Source: DASPPF01 sp032906705 (lineage in GTDB: Archaea > Thermoproteota > Nitrososphaeria > Nitrososphaerales > Gagatemarchaeaceae). From it: 20,719 nucleotides of DNA. The position numbers were made by a program, and so were the translations under genes. The stretch spans positions 1 to 20,719 of the forward strand of contig JAJTZC010000022.1 in assembly GCA_032906705.1 (NCBI GenBank). Direction: 5' to 3'. A model generated the notes under the pieces. It had not been told where the DNA came from and searched no databases. It worked only from the letters and a program-made list of their open reading frames with translations. This document shows, one piece after another, positions 7,822 through 14,960 of this stretch. Each line of letters opens with the position of its first letter. Within the stretch, counting starts at the first letter, position 1.

Positions 7822-7829
7822 TATATATA
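7822..7829. promoter_or_regulatory. Symmetric TATATATA box shared by two divergent genes
   Basis: The perfectly symmetric octamer tatatata is centred at 7825.5. That is exactly 28.5 nt from the ATG of the plus-strand lipid synthase (7854) and 28.5 nt from the ATG of the minus-strand Cys/His protein (7797). A single TATA box could direct leaderless transcription both ways. No other good TATA candidate lies between the two genes. Confidence 0.65.
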
Positions 7830-7853
7830 ATGTTAGGCTGGAAGCGGGGCCCA

Positions 7854-8444
7854 ATGCTCGACAGCCTGAGGTCTAGGCTCAACGAGTACTTCCTCGCTGT
7901 CGGCAGGGCGTTCGGAGCGACCGGGCTCCCTCCCACCGCTTGGACATTTGTCGGACTAATCTTTTCGTTCGCTGCAGCTGGAGCCTACTGGTCATCGGGT
8001 TACGTTGGCGAACTCGTTGGAGGCCTCTTGCTCTTGCTATCCGGCTTCTTCGACGTTGTCGATGGCGCTGTTGCCCGCGCAACCAGCAGAGTCTCGAAGA
8101 GGGGAGCCTTCATGGACTCAACCCTGGACAGAGTCGCGGAGGTGGCGGTGTTTGCAGGCATCATGCTTGGGCGTCTCGCTACGCCGCCAGCCGTGCTTCT
8201 GGCGTTGTCCCTGAGCCTTCTCGTCAGCTATACCAGGGCAAAAGCGGATTCGCTTGGAATCAGCCTCTCGGGTGTCGGAGTCGGGGAGAGGAGCGAGAGG
8301 CTCCTGGCGCTCTCTGTATTCTCGATCGTCGGTCTCGCGAGCTACGGGGTCCTCGTCGTCCTAGTGCTCGCGGGCTTGACGTTTCTCGAACGCGTTTCCA
8401 AGGTATCAAGGGCCCTCACTGGCTCTGCCCAAGCCCCTTCCTGA
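7854..8444 (+). CDS. CDP-alcohol phosphatidyltransferase, probable archaetidylinositol phosphate synthase
   Basis: Membrane enzyme of 196 residues that moves a phospholipid group from CDP-archaeol to an alcohol such as inositol phosphate, making polar membrane lipids. The full family signature is present: D67-VV-D70-G71-AV-A74-R75, then G84-AFM-D88-STL-D92; these aspartates bind metal and the CDP group. Hydrophobic spans lie near residues 29-46, 52-68, 95-125 and 150-180. The GVGERSERLL block near 140-150 resembles archaeal archaetidylinositol phosphate synthases, but archaetidylglycerol- or archaetidylserine-type specificity is not excluded. The ATG at 7854 is preferred over one at 7830 because the TATATATA box lies 28.5 nt before it and would overlap the earlier start. 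The 3' end overlaps the PadR gene by 29 bp. Confidence 0.88.
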   Translation: MLDSLRSRLNEYFLAVGRAFGATGLPPTAWTFVGLIFSFAAAGAYWSSGYVGELVGGLLLLLSGFFDVVDGAVARATSRVSKRGAFMDSTLDRVAEVAVFAGIMLGRLATPPAVLLALSLSLLVSYTRAKADSLGISLSGVGVGERSERLLALSVFSIVGLASYGVLVVLVLAGLTFLERVSKVSRALTGSAQAPS

Positions 8445-8724
8445 CTTCGTCGAGCAATTCCCCGGCCCTCGAGAGCTCAGCCCTGCCAGCCGAGGTCAAC
8501 TCATAGGCAGAGCGGAATGCACGCGAAGCCCTCGCCACGAGCCCCTCCTTCCTCAGCTTGTAGAGCACTGTGTAGAATGTTATCTTGGCCGGGGAGAAGC
8601 CGTAGCGCGACTGCACCTTCTTCTTGATCTCGCCCGGTGAAGCGGGTCCCGACTCCAGCGTCGCGAGGATGTATATCCAAAGGTTGCTTCGTGTCAACGA
8701 CTCTTTGAGGTGCTCGTAAGCCAT
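8416..8724 (-). CDS. PadR-family transcriptional regulator
   Basis: Winged-helix regulator of about 102 residues. Helix-turn-helix and wing features are visible: IYILATLESGPASPGEIKKK near residues 17-36, the FSPAKITFYTVLYKLRKEGLV stretch near 43-63 typical of PadR recognition helices, and a YELTSAGRAEL segment near 72-82 matching the usual YxLTxxG wing end. The ATG at 8724 is chosen over a GTG at 8748 because a GGAGG Shine-Dalgarno site sits 5 nt before it. PadR proteins normally repress nearby or self genes in response to small molecules. Here the upstream gene on the same strand is S26e, and the convergent neighbour is the lipid synthase, whose 3' end it overlaps by 29 bp. The target is unknown. 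Confidence 0.85.
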   Translation of the reverse strand: MAYEHLKESLTRSNLWIYILATLESGPASPGEIKKKVQSRYGFSPAKITFYTVLYKLRKEGLVARASRAFRSAYELTSAGRAELSRAGELLDEVRKGLGQSQ

Positions 8725-8802
8725 GAAGGCCTCCGGAGAAGCTGTCACTTCAAGAACGTTACGTCACGGGAAAGTTGGGCGACTATGAGGCTTCTGCAGG
8801 GC

Positions 8803-9078
8803 CTACCAGTTGTGCCTTTCGTTCTTCGCCCTGACCTTCACGATGCCGTAGTGGACGCTGCAGCTGATGCAGTAGTATCTCGTCGTGGTGGGGGCTGCAA
8901 TGTACGCTCCTGCCTGCCTTAGCTCCCTCGCCAGCGTCGGCTCGACGAGCGAGAGCCTCGTGGTTACCTTCTTCGCCTTGTCTCTTGGAACCGCGGCACC
9001 GCAGTTGCTGCAATAGATCATGCCGCTCCTTCCCTTGCCTCCCTTGGAGCGACCACGGCTCTTTCGCTTCTTGGTCAA
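8803..9078 (-). CDS. rps26e: Small ribosomal subunit protein S26e
   Basis: Eukaryotic/archaeal ribosomal protein of 91 residues. The basic N-terminus (TKKRKSRGRSKGGKGRSG) leads to a zinc-binding fold with C23 and C26 (CSNC) and C70 and C73 (CISC). The VPRDKAKK block and the RYYCISCSVHYGIVKVR segment are diagnostic for S26e. It sits near the mRNA exit channel of the 30S subunit. The TTG at 9078 gives the expected N-terminus; upstream frame is not S26e-like. A TATA box (gttttataagc on this strand, 9106-9116) lies about 33 nt upstream. S26e occurs in TACK and Asgard archaea and eukaryotes but generally not in Euryarchaeota, so it is the best taxonomic marker in the window. Confidence 0.96.
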   Translation of the reverse strand: MTKKRKSRGRSKGGKGRSGMIYCSNCGAAVPRDKAKKVTTRLSLVEPTLARELRQAGAYIAAPTTTRYYCISCSVHYGIVKVRAKNERHNW

Positions 9079-9105
9079 AACTCTCTCGGAACGCCGTCGG
9101 TGCCA

Positions 9106-9116
9106 GCTTATAAAAC
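9106..9116 (-). promoter_or_regulatory. TATA box for S26e
   Basis: On the minus strand this reads gttttataagc, centred about 33 nt upstream of the TTG start at 9078. It lies just after the stop codon of the upstream permease gene, so S26e can be transcribed independently of the ABC operon. Confidence 0.55.
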
Positions 9117-9130
9117 GTGGCGCCCGCGGG

Positions 9131-10054
9131 CTACTCCCGCTTGTACGGGATGCCCACGGCCTTGGGTGCTCTGCTTCTAGCGAGGGCGATGCCGACCACC
9201 ACAAGGGTCGCGATGTAGGGTATCATGTTGAGCAGGTAGTCCGCGTTGGGTATCGCGCTCCGGACCTCGGGAAGTCCAGATAGCCAGCTGGCCGTTCCTT
9301 GAGAGTAGCCGAAGATGACCGCGCCGAGGAGCCCGAAGATGGGGTTCCAGCCTGCGAAGACCACGGTTGCCAGCGCTATGAACCCGCGGCCAGCGACTAT
9401 CTCCTTGGTTATCTGGCCTACGACATCGATGCTGAGATAGGCGCCAGCAAGGCCCGCGAGAGAGGAGCCGACGATAACGGCCATGATTCTGGTTCTGTCT
9501 ACGTCGATCCCGACAGCATCTGCAGCCTCCGGATTCTCTCCTGTCGCTCGGACCCTGTAGCCCAACTCCGTCCTGTTCAGAACGTACCAGAATAGCAGGG
9601 CCACCCCCGCAGTCAGAGGCACGAAGAAGGAGAGCGGCGCCCAGGGCGTGGGTATCTCCACCAGGCGTCCGAACGAAAAGGAGACCTGGGGGAAGACGCC
9701 GCTCACGTTCCAGAAGGCGAACGTCGCGAACGGGACGAAGCCTATGGCGAACACGTTGATGCCCACGCCGCTGATTATCTGGTCGCCCTTCAGCCTGACC
9801 GAGAGGATCGAGTGGAGGACACCGAAGGCCGCTCCCATCAGAAGGCCACCTAGCAGTCCTGCGTAGGAGTTGCTCGCGTACCAGGCCACCAGAACAGCGA
9901 ACCACGCGCTTGTCAGCATTATGCCCTCGAGCCCGATGTTCACGACTCCTGCCTTCTCGTCGAAGATCTCGCCGATGGCGGTCAAAGCAATCGGCACCAT
10001 CAGGTTCAGCGAGATAACCGAGATAGCACCGACGGAGGAGAGGTCGAAGCTCAC
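9131..10054 (-). CDS. Nucleoside-type ABC transporter permease 2
   Basis: Inner-membrane permease of 307 residues in the BMP-associated nucleoside importer family (NupQ/YufQ-like; BPD_transp_2 fold). Typical features are IGEIFDEKAGVVNIGLEG near residues 27-44, a cytoplasmic coupling segment GYRVRATGENPEAADAVGI near 165-183, and eight to nine hydrophobic spans. It starts with GTG, in a GTGA overlap with the stop codon of permease 1. An AGGAGG Shine-Dalgarno site lies 8 nt before the GTG inside the end of the preceding gene, indicating translational coupling and matched amounts of the two permeases. It is the last gene of the four-gene importer operon. The substrate is probably purine or pyrimidine nucleosides by family, but sugars are not excluded. 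Confidence 0.92.
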   Translation of the reverse strand: MSFDLSSVGAISVISLNLMVPIALTAIGEIFDEKAGVVNIGLEGIMLTSAWFAVLVAWYASNSYAGLLGGLLMGAAFGVLHSILSVRLKGDQIISGVGINVFAIGFVPFATFAFWNVSGVFPQVSFSFGRLVEIPTPWAPLSFFVPLTAGVALLFWYVLNRTELGYRVRATGENPEAADAVGIDVDRTRIMAVIVGSSLAGLAGAYLSIDVVGQITKEIVAGRGFIALATVVFAGWNPIFGLLGAVIFGYSQGTASWLSGLPEVRSAIPNADYLLNMIPYIATLVVVGIALARSRAPKAVGIPYKRE

Positions 10055-11097
10055 TTCAACATCCTCCTGAAGATTCGATAGAGCTCGGGGGCCGCGATGG
10101 CGAAGATTATCATCCCTTCGATGACCTGTACTATCTCGAAGGAGACCCCAGTTATCTGTACCGTGGAGGCGCCGGCCTGAAGCGCCCCGAAGAAGATGCC
10201 AGCGCCCACGATCGCGACAGGATGGTTCCTCCCAATCAACGCGACGCCGATCCCGTTGACGCCGTAGGCGGTCAGGTTTGAGAGTCCTGTGTAGATTGCG
10301 TAGGGGGTAAACGTTCCAGCCACCTGCACTGCGCCGGCGAGACCTGCGGTAATCCCACCGAGCAGGAAAGAGTAGAGGATTGCCTTCTTCGGCTTGATTC
10401 CGCCGAACTTCGCTGCGTCAGGGTTCAGGCCTACGGACCTCAACTCGTATCCCCCCGGCGTCTGCCAGAGGTAGTAGTAGACTGCGAGGCAAACAAGGGC
10501 TGAGAAGAATATCACGATGGAAAAGCTCGGTGCCACGATTAGAGGGAACCTTGACCCCGCGGGTATGCTCACCGTCTTGTCGCTTCTCGCAGGGTCGAGC
10601 AGATAGTTCAGCACGACGAACTGCATTGCCAGTAGAGCGATCTGGTTCATCATTATCGTAGAGATGACTTCGTTCACGCCCCTGTAGGCCTTCAGCAGAA
10701 ACGGCGGCAACGCCCACGCCGCGCCCGCCAACGCCGAGGCTACGAGAATCATGGGGAGCCCGAACCCGGTCGGAACTGCAAGGAGGCTCACGGCCACGGC
10801 TGCCGCTCCCCCCGCGTAGACCTGTCCCTCGGCCCCTATGTTGAACAGGCCTGCCCTTACGCCCACAGCGAAGGTCAGCGCGGTGAGGGTAACGGGCGCT
10901 GCGTAGTCAAGCGTGAACGCGAAGCTGCCGACGCTTCCGAACGAGCCCACGAGCAGGGACTCGAACGTCTTGATGGGGTCGTGCCCAACGGCGGCCAGCA
11001 GGATTCCGCTCGCTAGGAAGCCGACGCCGGCGGCGAATGCTGACTCGGCGACGGACGACAGAATCCCAGCGGCTCCAGACGGTATCGAGGCCTTCAT
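10051..11097 (-). CDS. Nucleoside-type ABC transporter permease 1
   Basis: Permease of 348 residues (NupP/YufP-like; BPD_transp_2 fold), partner of the following permease. Diagnostic pieces are GLFNIGAEGQVYAGGAAA near residues 89-106, AYRGVNEVISTIMMNQIA near 137-154, and the coupling segment GGYELRSVGLNPDAAKFGGI near 215-235. There are about eight to ten membrane spans. The frame stays open into the upstream ATPase gene, but the ATG at 11097 forms an ATGA overlap with the ATPase stop and begins the membrane-protein sequence, so it is the clear start. Together with the second permease it forms the translocation channel. Confidence 0.93.
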   Translation of the reverse strand: MKASIPSGAAGILSSVAESAFAAGVGFLASGILLAAVGHDPIKTFESLLVGSFGSVGSFAFTLDYAAPVTLTALTFAVGVRAGLFNIGAEGQVYAGGAAAVAVSLLAVPTGFGLPMILVASALAGAAWALPPFLLKAYRGVNEVISTIMMNQIALLAMQFVVLNYLLDPARSDKTVSIPAGSRFPLIVAPSFSIVIFFSALVCLAVYYYLWQTPGGYELRSVGLNPDAAKFGGIKPKKAILYSFLLGGITAGLAGAVQVAGTFTPYAIYTGLSNLTAYGVNGIGVALIGRNHPVAIVGAGIFFGALQAGASTVQITGVSFEIVQVIEGMIIFAIAAPELYRIFRRMLK

Positions 11098-12614
11098 GCC
11101 TTCACGCCACCCATTAGGAGCCCGACTCTCTGTCTGGTCATCTGCTCGATGGGCCCCACTTCGATCAGCCTGCCCTCGTACATCACCCCTACGGTGTCCG
11201 ACAACTGAAGGACCTCGTCGAGGTCCGCCGAGATCAATAGGACAGCCTTCCCCGAGTCTCTGCTCTTCAGCAGAAGCTTCCTGATGTACTCCGTTGCAGC
11301 AATGTCCAGCCCCCTGGTTGGTTGCGCTGCGAGAATGAACTCGGGATCGTCGCACAACTCCCGCGAGACGACCACCTTCTGCTGGTTCCCGCCGCTCATG
11401 CTCTTCGCCGGGGAGTCAGGACCCTGCACGACAATCTCGAAATTCTTAATCAGCCCCAAAGTGAAGTTCCTGACCTTGGCCCAGCCGATGGCCATCCCTG
11501 CGCCCCTGAACCGGGCGTCGCGGTGTTTGCCCAGGATGGCATTCTCCCCTACGCTCATTTCCAGAATAAGCCCCATCTGTCTCCTGTCCTCCGGTATCAG
11601 GCCCACACTGTGTTTCCTGATTTGCGAAGGAGTAGCGAATGCCATCTCCGCCCCGTGAAGGAGGACGCTCCCGGAGAGTGGCTTCCTCAAACCCGACAGA
11701 ACCTCCTCCAGCTCAGTCTGACCGTTTCCCTCGACGCCCGCAATCCCGAAAATCTCGCCCTTCCTTACCGCCAGAGAGACGCCCCTGACGGCGTCCTCCC
11801 CCCTGTTGCCCTTGACCACCAGGCTTGCGACCTCCAGCACCTTCTCGCCCGCGTGCATCGGTTCTCTGGCCAGGTCGAAGACCACATCCCTGCCGACCAT
11901 CATCCTGGCTAGCGTTTTCATGTCTGCGTCCTTGCTGCTGATTCTACCTGTGACCTCGCCACGCCTCAGGACTGTTATCCTGTCGCAGATTTCAGTCACC
12001 TCCCTCAGCTTGTGGGTGATGAAGATCGCGCTCTTGCCTTCCTCTTTCAGCCTCCTGACCGCTTTGAAGAGCTCGACGGTCTCCGTCGTCGTGAGCGATG
12101 AGGTCGGCTCGTCCAATATCAGGACGTCGACTCTCCGGAAGAGCATCTTCAGTATCTCCACCCTCTGCTGGGCGCCCAGTGCCATGTCCTCCACCTTCGC
12201 CTCGCCGACAATGCCCAGTCCCACGTCCTTCGAGAGTTGGATGATTTGCTGTCTCGCAGATTCGGCTCGGGGGCCTTTCGGGTTTATTCCAGTTCCCAGA
12301 ACCGCGTTCTCGAACCCGGTCATGGGCCTCACCAGGGCGAAGTGTTGGTGAACCATGCCCACCCCCAGCTCCAGGGCCTGTTTCGGATGCTTGATCTCCA
12401 CTTTCTTGCCCTTCAGGTAGATTTCGCCGGATGACGGTCTGAGTATACCCGAGAGTATCTTTGAGAGCGTAGTTTTTCCGGCTCCGTTCTCCCCTAGTAG
12501 ACCGTGTACCTCTCCTCTGGCTACGTCTAAGTCCACGTTGTTCAGGGCGCGCGTTCCGTCGGGATAGATCTTGGTAAGCGATACTGTCCTCAGCACTTCC
12601 TCGCTATCTGGCAA
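11094..12614 (-). CDS. Nucleoside-type ABC transporter ATPase (two ABC domains)
   Basis: Double ATPase of 506 residues that powers import (NupO/YufO/RbsA-like). Domain 1: Walker A GENGAGKTT at residues 41-49, a signature variant ALGAQQR at 145-151, Walker B VLILDEP near 164-170, and the switch His in FITHKLRE. Domain 2: the degenerate Walker A GVEGNGQTE near 293-301, signature MSGGNQQK near 406-413, and the family-typical FILAAQPTRGLD in place of a normal Walker B. One canonical and one degenerate site is usual for this family. The TTG at 12614 is used because an in-frame TGA lies directly before it. GGTGG 4 nt before the TTG may be a Shine-Dalgarno site. It is separated from the binding-protein gene by 31 bp containing a T6 tract. 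Confidence 0.95.
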   Translation of the reverse strand: MPDSEEVLRTVSLTKIYPDGTRALNNVDLDVARGEVHGLLGENGAGKTTLSKILSGILRPSSGEIYLKGKKVEIKHPKQALELGVGMVHQHFALVRPMTGFENAVLGTGINPKGPRAESARQQIIQLSKDVGLGIVGEAKVEDMALGAQQRVEILKMLFRRVDVLILDEPTSSLTTTETVELFKAVRRLKEEGKSAIFITHKLREVTEICDRITVLRRGEVTGRISSKDADMKTLARMMVGRDVVFDLAREPMHAGEKVLEVASLVVKGNRGEDAVRGVSLAVRKGEIFGIAGVEGNGQTELEEVLSGLRKPLSGSVLLHGAEMAFATPSQIRKHSVGLIPEDRRQMGLILEMSVGENAILGKHRDARFRGAGMAIGWAKVRNFTLGLIKNFEIVVQGPDSPAKSMSGGNQQKVVVSRELCDDPEFILAAQPTRGLDIAATEYIRKLLLKSRDSGKAVLLISADLDEVLQLSDTVGVMYEGRLIEVGPIEQMTRQRVGLLMGGVKA

Positions 12615-12645
12615 TCAACCACCAGAAAAAAGGAGGATGGCGGAG
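12615..12645 (-). terminator. Possible partial poly-T terminator between bmpA and the ATPase gene
   Basis: On the minus strand a T6 run (12626-12631, preceded by CCTCC) lies in the 31-bp gap after the binding-protein stop. Archaeal RNA polymerase can terminate at short oligo-T tracts. Partial termination here would raise binding-protein mRNA relative to the downstream ATPase and permeases. This is inferred from the T-tract only. Confidence 0.3.
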
Positions 12646-13911
12646 CTATCCGTAAACGTTCCGCCAGAGTTTGACTTTGTCGGATGTTAGTACGTATGGG
12701 ACGCTGACCTGGCCGCTCTTGATCTGAGTAGCCAACGTGTTTGCGTAGCCGTAGATGTCCCCGCACTTGTTGGTGACGGCGGTCCGCATGGCTGTGACCG
12801 CGTTCTGGATTTGTGTCGCGTTGACGCTCTTGCCCGAGCTTTGAGCGATCTGTAGGAATGTCGTAATGTCGCTGACAGTGCTCAGTGCGACTCCGCCGCT
12901 CTTCATGTCAAGGGTCTGTATGCCGTTGCCCTTGGAGACGACGGAGCTGAATGAGCCGTTGAGGGCAAGCTGCGCCGACTGGAACACTGCGGTGTCAACC
13001 CTCTTCATCTGGCTGGCCAGAATGAAGCCTGGAGCCACCCAGTCTTGGTCAGAGTCCACTCCGATCCCGAACGGTGGTCCCATCTTTGCGCCCGCAGGAG
13101 CCAAGTTCTGAGCCGCAGTGAAAATCCCGTTTCCAGTGGCCCCGGCCACGTTGTAGGACACGACAGCGCCCTGGTTGAATTGGGCGGTTGCTGCCGCCTG
13201 TCCCTTTGCCGGGTCGCTGAACGAGCCCGTGTACTGGTAGATTACGGGGTGTGTGCCCGGAGTTCCAACGCTGATTGGTTTGCCGAGGGTCTGCGAGTAG
13301 TTGTATGCCCAACTCACTCCCCACTTGTAGCCAATCTCGAAGGTCCAGAGCACTGGGATTTCAATCCCGAGGACAAGACCGACCTTGTTGCCACCGTAGC
13401 AACTGGTCGCGAACGCTGCCAGCGCGCCAGCTACAGCGGCTCCCTGGTCGGTCCTGAACTGTATGCTCAGGACGTTGGGAAGGCCTGGGAGGTAGCCGTC
13501 GATGATTGCGAAGCTCTGCTTGGGGTACTGCCTCGCCGTCTGGTTGAGCGCGTCGGTCATCAGGAAGCCGACGGCCACGATCAGGACAGGTGGGTTGGTC
13601 TCCGAGGCGAGCTTCTGCAGGTTGGTCACATAGTCATTGGAGTTGGCGCTCTGTAGGAACTGTTCGCACGGCGCAGGGTTGCTAGGACAGCCGAGAAGTT
13701 GCTTTGCTGCATTGTCCGCACCCAGTGCCGCCATGTCGTTGAAGCTGAGGTCTCCCCTTCCGCCAACATCGAAGACTACTCCGATGCTCTTGGTGGGCGC
13801 TGTGGCAGTCTGTGTGAGGAAGTAGTACGCGCCTCCCCCAACGACAACGATGACAATGACAATGGCTGCGGTTACGGATCTTGCAATTGCCTTTCTTTTC
13901 TTAGTAAGCAA
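12646..13911 (-). CDS. BMP-family nucleoside-binding protein (membrane-anchored)
   Basis: Extracellular substrate-binding protein of 421 residues in the BmpA/PnrA/Med family. Residues 1 to about 12 are basic (LTKKRKAIARS), followed by a hydrophobic anchor near 13-33. There is no lipobox Cys, so an uncleaved N-terminal anchor is likely. The binding fold begins at SIGVVFDVGGRGDLSFNDM, where the DxGGxxDxSFN block is the hallmark of the family. Four Cys (near 75, 82, 170 and 387) could form disulfides. The TTG at 13911 reproduces a normal basic N-terminus; no better start is visible. A TATA box lies about 41 nt upstream, next to an 18-bp inverted repeat. It is the first gene of the importer operon and is divergent from a PfkB kinase, which supports nucleoside or ribose import. 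Confidence 0.94.
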   Translation of the reverse strand: MLTKKRKAIARSVTAAIVIVIVVVGGGAYYFLTQTATAPTKSIGVVFDVGGRGDLSFNDMAALGADNAAKQLLGCPSNPAPCEQFLQSANSNDYVTNLQKLASETNPPVLIVAVGFLMTDALNQTARQYPKQSFAIIDGYLPGLPNVLSIQFRTDQGAAVAGALAAFATSCYGGNKVGLVLGIEIPVLWTFEIGYKWGVSWAYNYSQTLGKPISVGTPGTHPVIYQYTGSFSDPAKGQAAATAQFNQGAVVSYNVAGATGNGIFTAAQNLAPAGAKMGPPFGIGVDSDQDWVAPGFILASQMKRVDTAVFQSAQLALNGSFSSVVSKGNGIQTLDMKSGGVALSTVSDITTFLQIAQSSGKSVNATQIQNAVTAMRTAVTNKCGDIYGYANTLATQIKSGQVSVPYVLTSDKVKLWRNVYG

Positions 13912-13946
13912 GTTTTTTCTTGCTCGTTGCGCCCTGTCGTTTTGCT

Positions 13947-13956
13947 CTATTTAACC
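13947..13956 (-). promoter_or_regulatory. TATA box for the nucleoside importer operon
   Basis: On the minus strand this reads ggttaaatag, centred about 41 nt before the TTG of the binding-protein gene, giving a leader of roughly 15 nt. The 18-bp inverted repeat at 13968-13985 starts 12 bp upstream of it. Confidence 0.5.
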
Positions 13957-13967
13957 GATTGTCGGCC

Positions 13968-13985
13968 TTCGCACTATGATGCGAA
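13968..13985. promoter_or_regulatory. Inverted repeat, probable operator between importer and kinase
   Basis: TTCGCA-N6-TGCGAA is a perfect 6-bp inverted repeat with a 6-bp spacer. It lies between two divergent promoters, just upstream of the importer TATA box and about 40 bp upstream of the kinase TATA-like site. Symmetric half-sites spaced by about one helical turn centre to centre are what a dimeric regulator binds. The regulator is unknown. Confidence 0.45.
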
Positions 13986-14022
13986 CATTTGCTCTCGGTC
14001 GTGTTCCGCAGCGTGTTACAAA

Positions 14023-14032
14023 TTCTTAAGAA
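14023..14032 (+). promoter_or_regulatory. Palindromic TATA-like element for the PfkB kinase gene
   Basis: ttcttaagaa is a perfect 10-bp palindrome, centred about 30 nt before the TTG start at 14058. That is the leaderless TATA spacing seen elsewhere in the window. A second inverted repeat, GGGGCA-tt-TGCCCC (14043-14056), covers the predicted transcription start just before the TTG. Confidence 0.4.
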
Positions 14033-14057
14033 AAAGCAAGTCGGGGCATTTGCCCCT

Positions 14058-14960
14058 TTGAGGACCCTGGTGGCTGGCTTCATCACAATCGACACGATCA
14101 AGCTCCCGATCAGGACGATAACCTCTGTGGGCGGCCCGCCGTCGTACGCGGGACTCGTCTGTGCGCGTTTCGGCTTGGACGTCTTCGCGCTCACCAAGGT
14201 GGGGAACGACTTTCCCGCCGACCAGTCGGCCTGGTTGGCTAGGAACGGGATTTCGCTAAGGCAGATGGACAGTAGCCCGACGGCGAAGACGACGAGGTTC
14301 AGCATTGAAATCGAGGGGGCTGCGAGGAAGCTGACACTCGTCAACAGGTGCGAGGACGTCAGCGTCGGGCAGATGCCCGACTCACAGTTCAACGCGTCCT
14401 TGGTCAGCCCGGTGGCGGGCGAGGTCTCGCCTCTCCTCCTGGCTGAGGTCTCGAGACGGTCTGATTTCACATTCCTCGACCCGCAGGGGTTCCTGAGGAG
14501 CTTCAATTCGAAGGGCGAGGTCGCTTTCTCGAAGCTGAAAGACGCGGGAATGATCTCGGCCGTAGACGCTGTCAAGATGGACAGGGACGAGGCAGAGGCG
14601 ATCACAGGAAAGGCTAGCCCGCAAGAGGCGCTTTCGAGGCTGGGTGGGATGGGCGTGCGCAAGGCTGTGGTCACCCAGGGAGCTGACCCATGCTTCGTCC
14701 TTGATGGAACGCGGATTTTCTCCGTGCCAGTGCCGAAGGTTCAAGTGATTGACAGCACAGGGGCCGGGGATATCCTTGGTGGAACTGTGGTCGCTTGCTA
14801 TCTTAGGTCGAGGGACTTTCTGTGGAGCGCCTGCTTCGGCATCGCTGCCTCGTCATTGTCGTTGCACATGATTGCACTGGCAAAGGTGGACCTGCCTATC
14901 AGTGTCGACGACCAGGCCAGGCGGCTCTACTCGCAGGCGAGCCCGGTCGGGAACGTCTGA
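14058..14960 (+). CDS. PfkB-family carbohydrate or nucleoside kinase
   Basis: Ribokinase-superfamily kinase of about 300 residues that phosphorylates a sugar, sugar phosphate or nucleoside. Near the N-terminus, SVGGPPSYAGLVCARFG (about residues 23-39) carries the glycine motif, but it lacks the Asn of the usual GGxxxN and resembles the GGPxxYA subgroup that includes inositol- or nucleoside-type kinases. The C-terminal motif DSTGAGDILGG near 232-242 keeps the catalytic Asp (D238). The TTG at 14058 gives the expected MRTLVAGFITID N-terminus and sits about 30 nt after the palindromic TATA element; an upstream TTG at 13989 would add a non-homologous leader. It is divergent from the nucleoside importer and its 3' end overlaps a second PfkB gene by 62 bp. 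The substrate cannot be read from sequence. Confidence 0.88.
   Translation: MRTLVAGFITIDTIKLPIRTITSVGGPPSYAGLVCARFGLDVFALTKVGNDFPADQSAWLARNGISLRQMDSSPTAKTTRFSIEIEGAARKLTLVNRCEDVSVGQMPDSQFNASLVSPVAGEVSPLLLAEVSRRSDFTFLDPQGFLRSFNSKGEVAFSKLKDAGMISAVDAVKMDRDEAEAITGKASPQEALSRLGGMGVRKAVVTQGADPCFVLDGTRIFSVPVPKVQVIDSTGAGDILGGTVVACYLRSRDFLWSACFGIAASSLSLHMIALAKVDLPISVDDQARRLYSQASPVGNV

Noticed and set aside
11098..11355. Extension of permease 1 into the ATPase gene
   Set aside because: The added sequence is hydrophilic and lies over the ATPase coding region; the ATGA overlap gives a clean start.
13250..13330. Riboswitch-like leader for the nucleoside importer
   Set aside because: The predicted leader between TATA box and TTG start is only about 15 nt, too short for an aptamer; the sequence inside the gene is coding.
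13901..14674. 257-codon minus-strand frame opposite the plus-strand PfkB kinase
   Set aside because: The PfkB motifs on the other strand are clear and this frame shows no motif; it also overlaps the start of the BMP protein gene.
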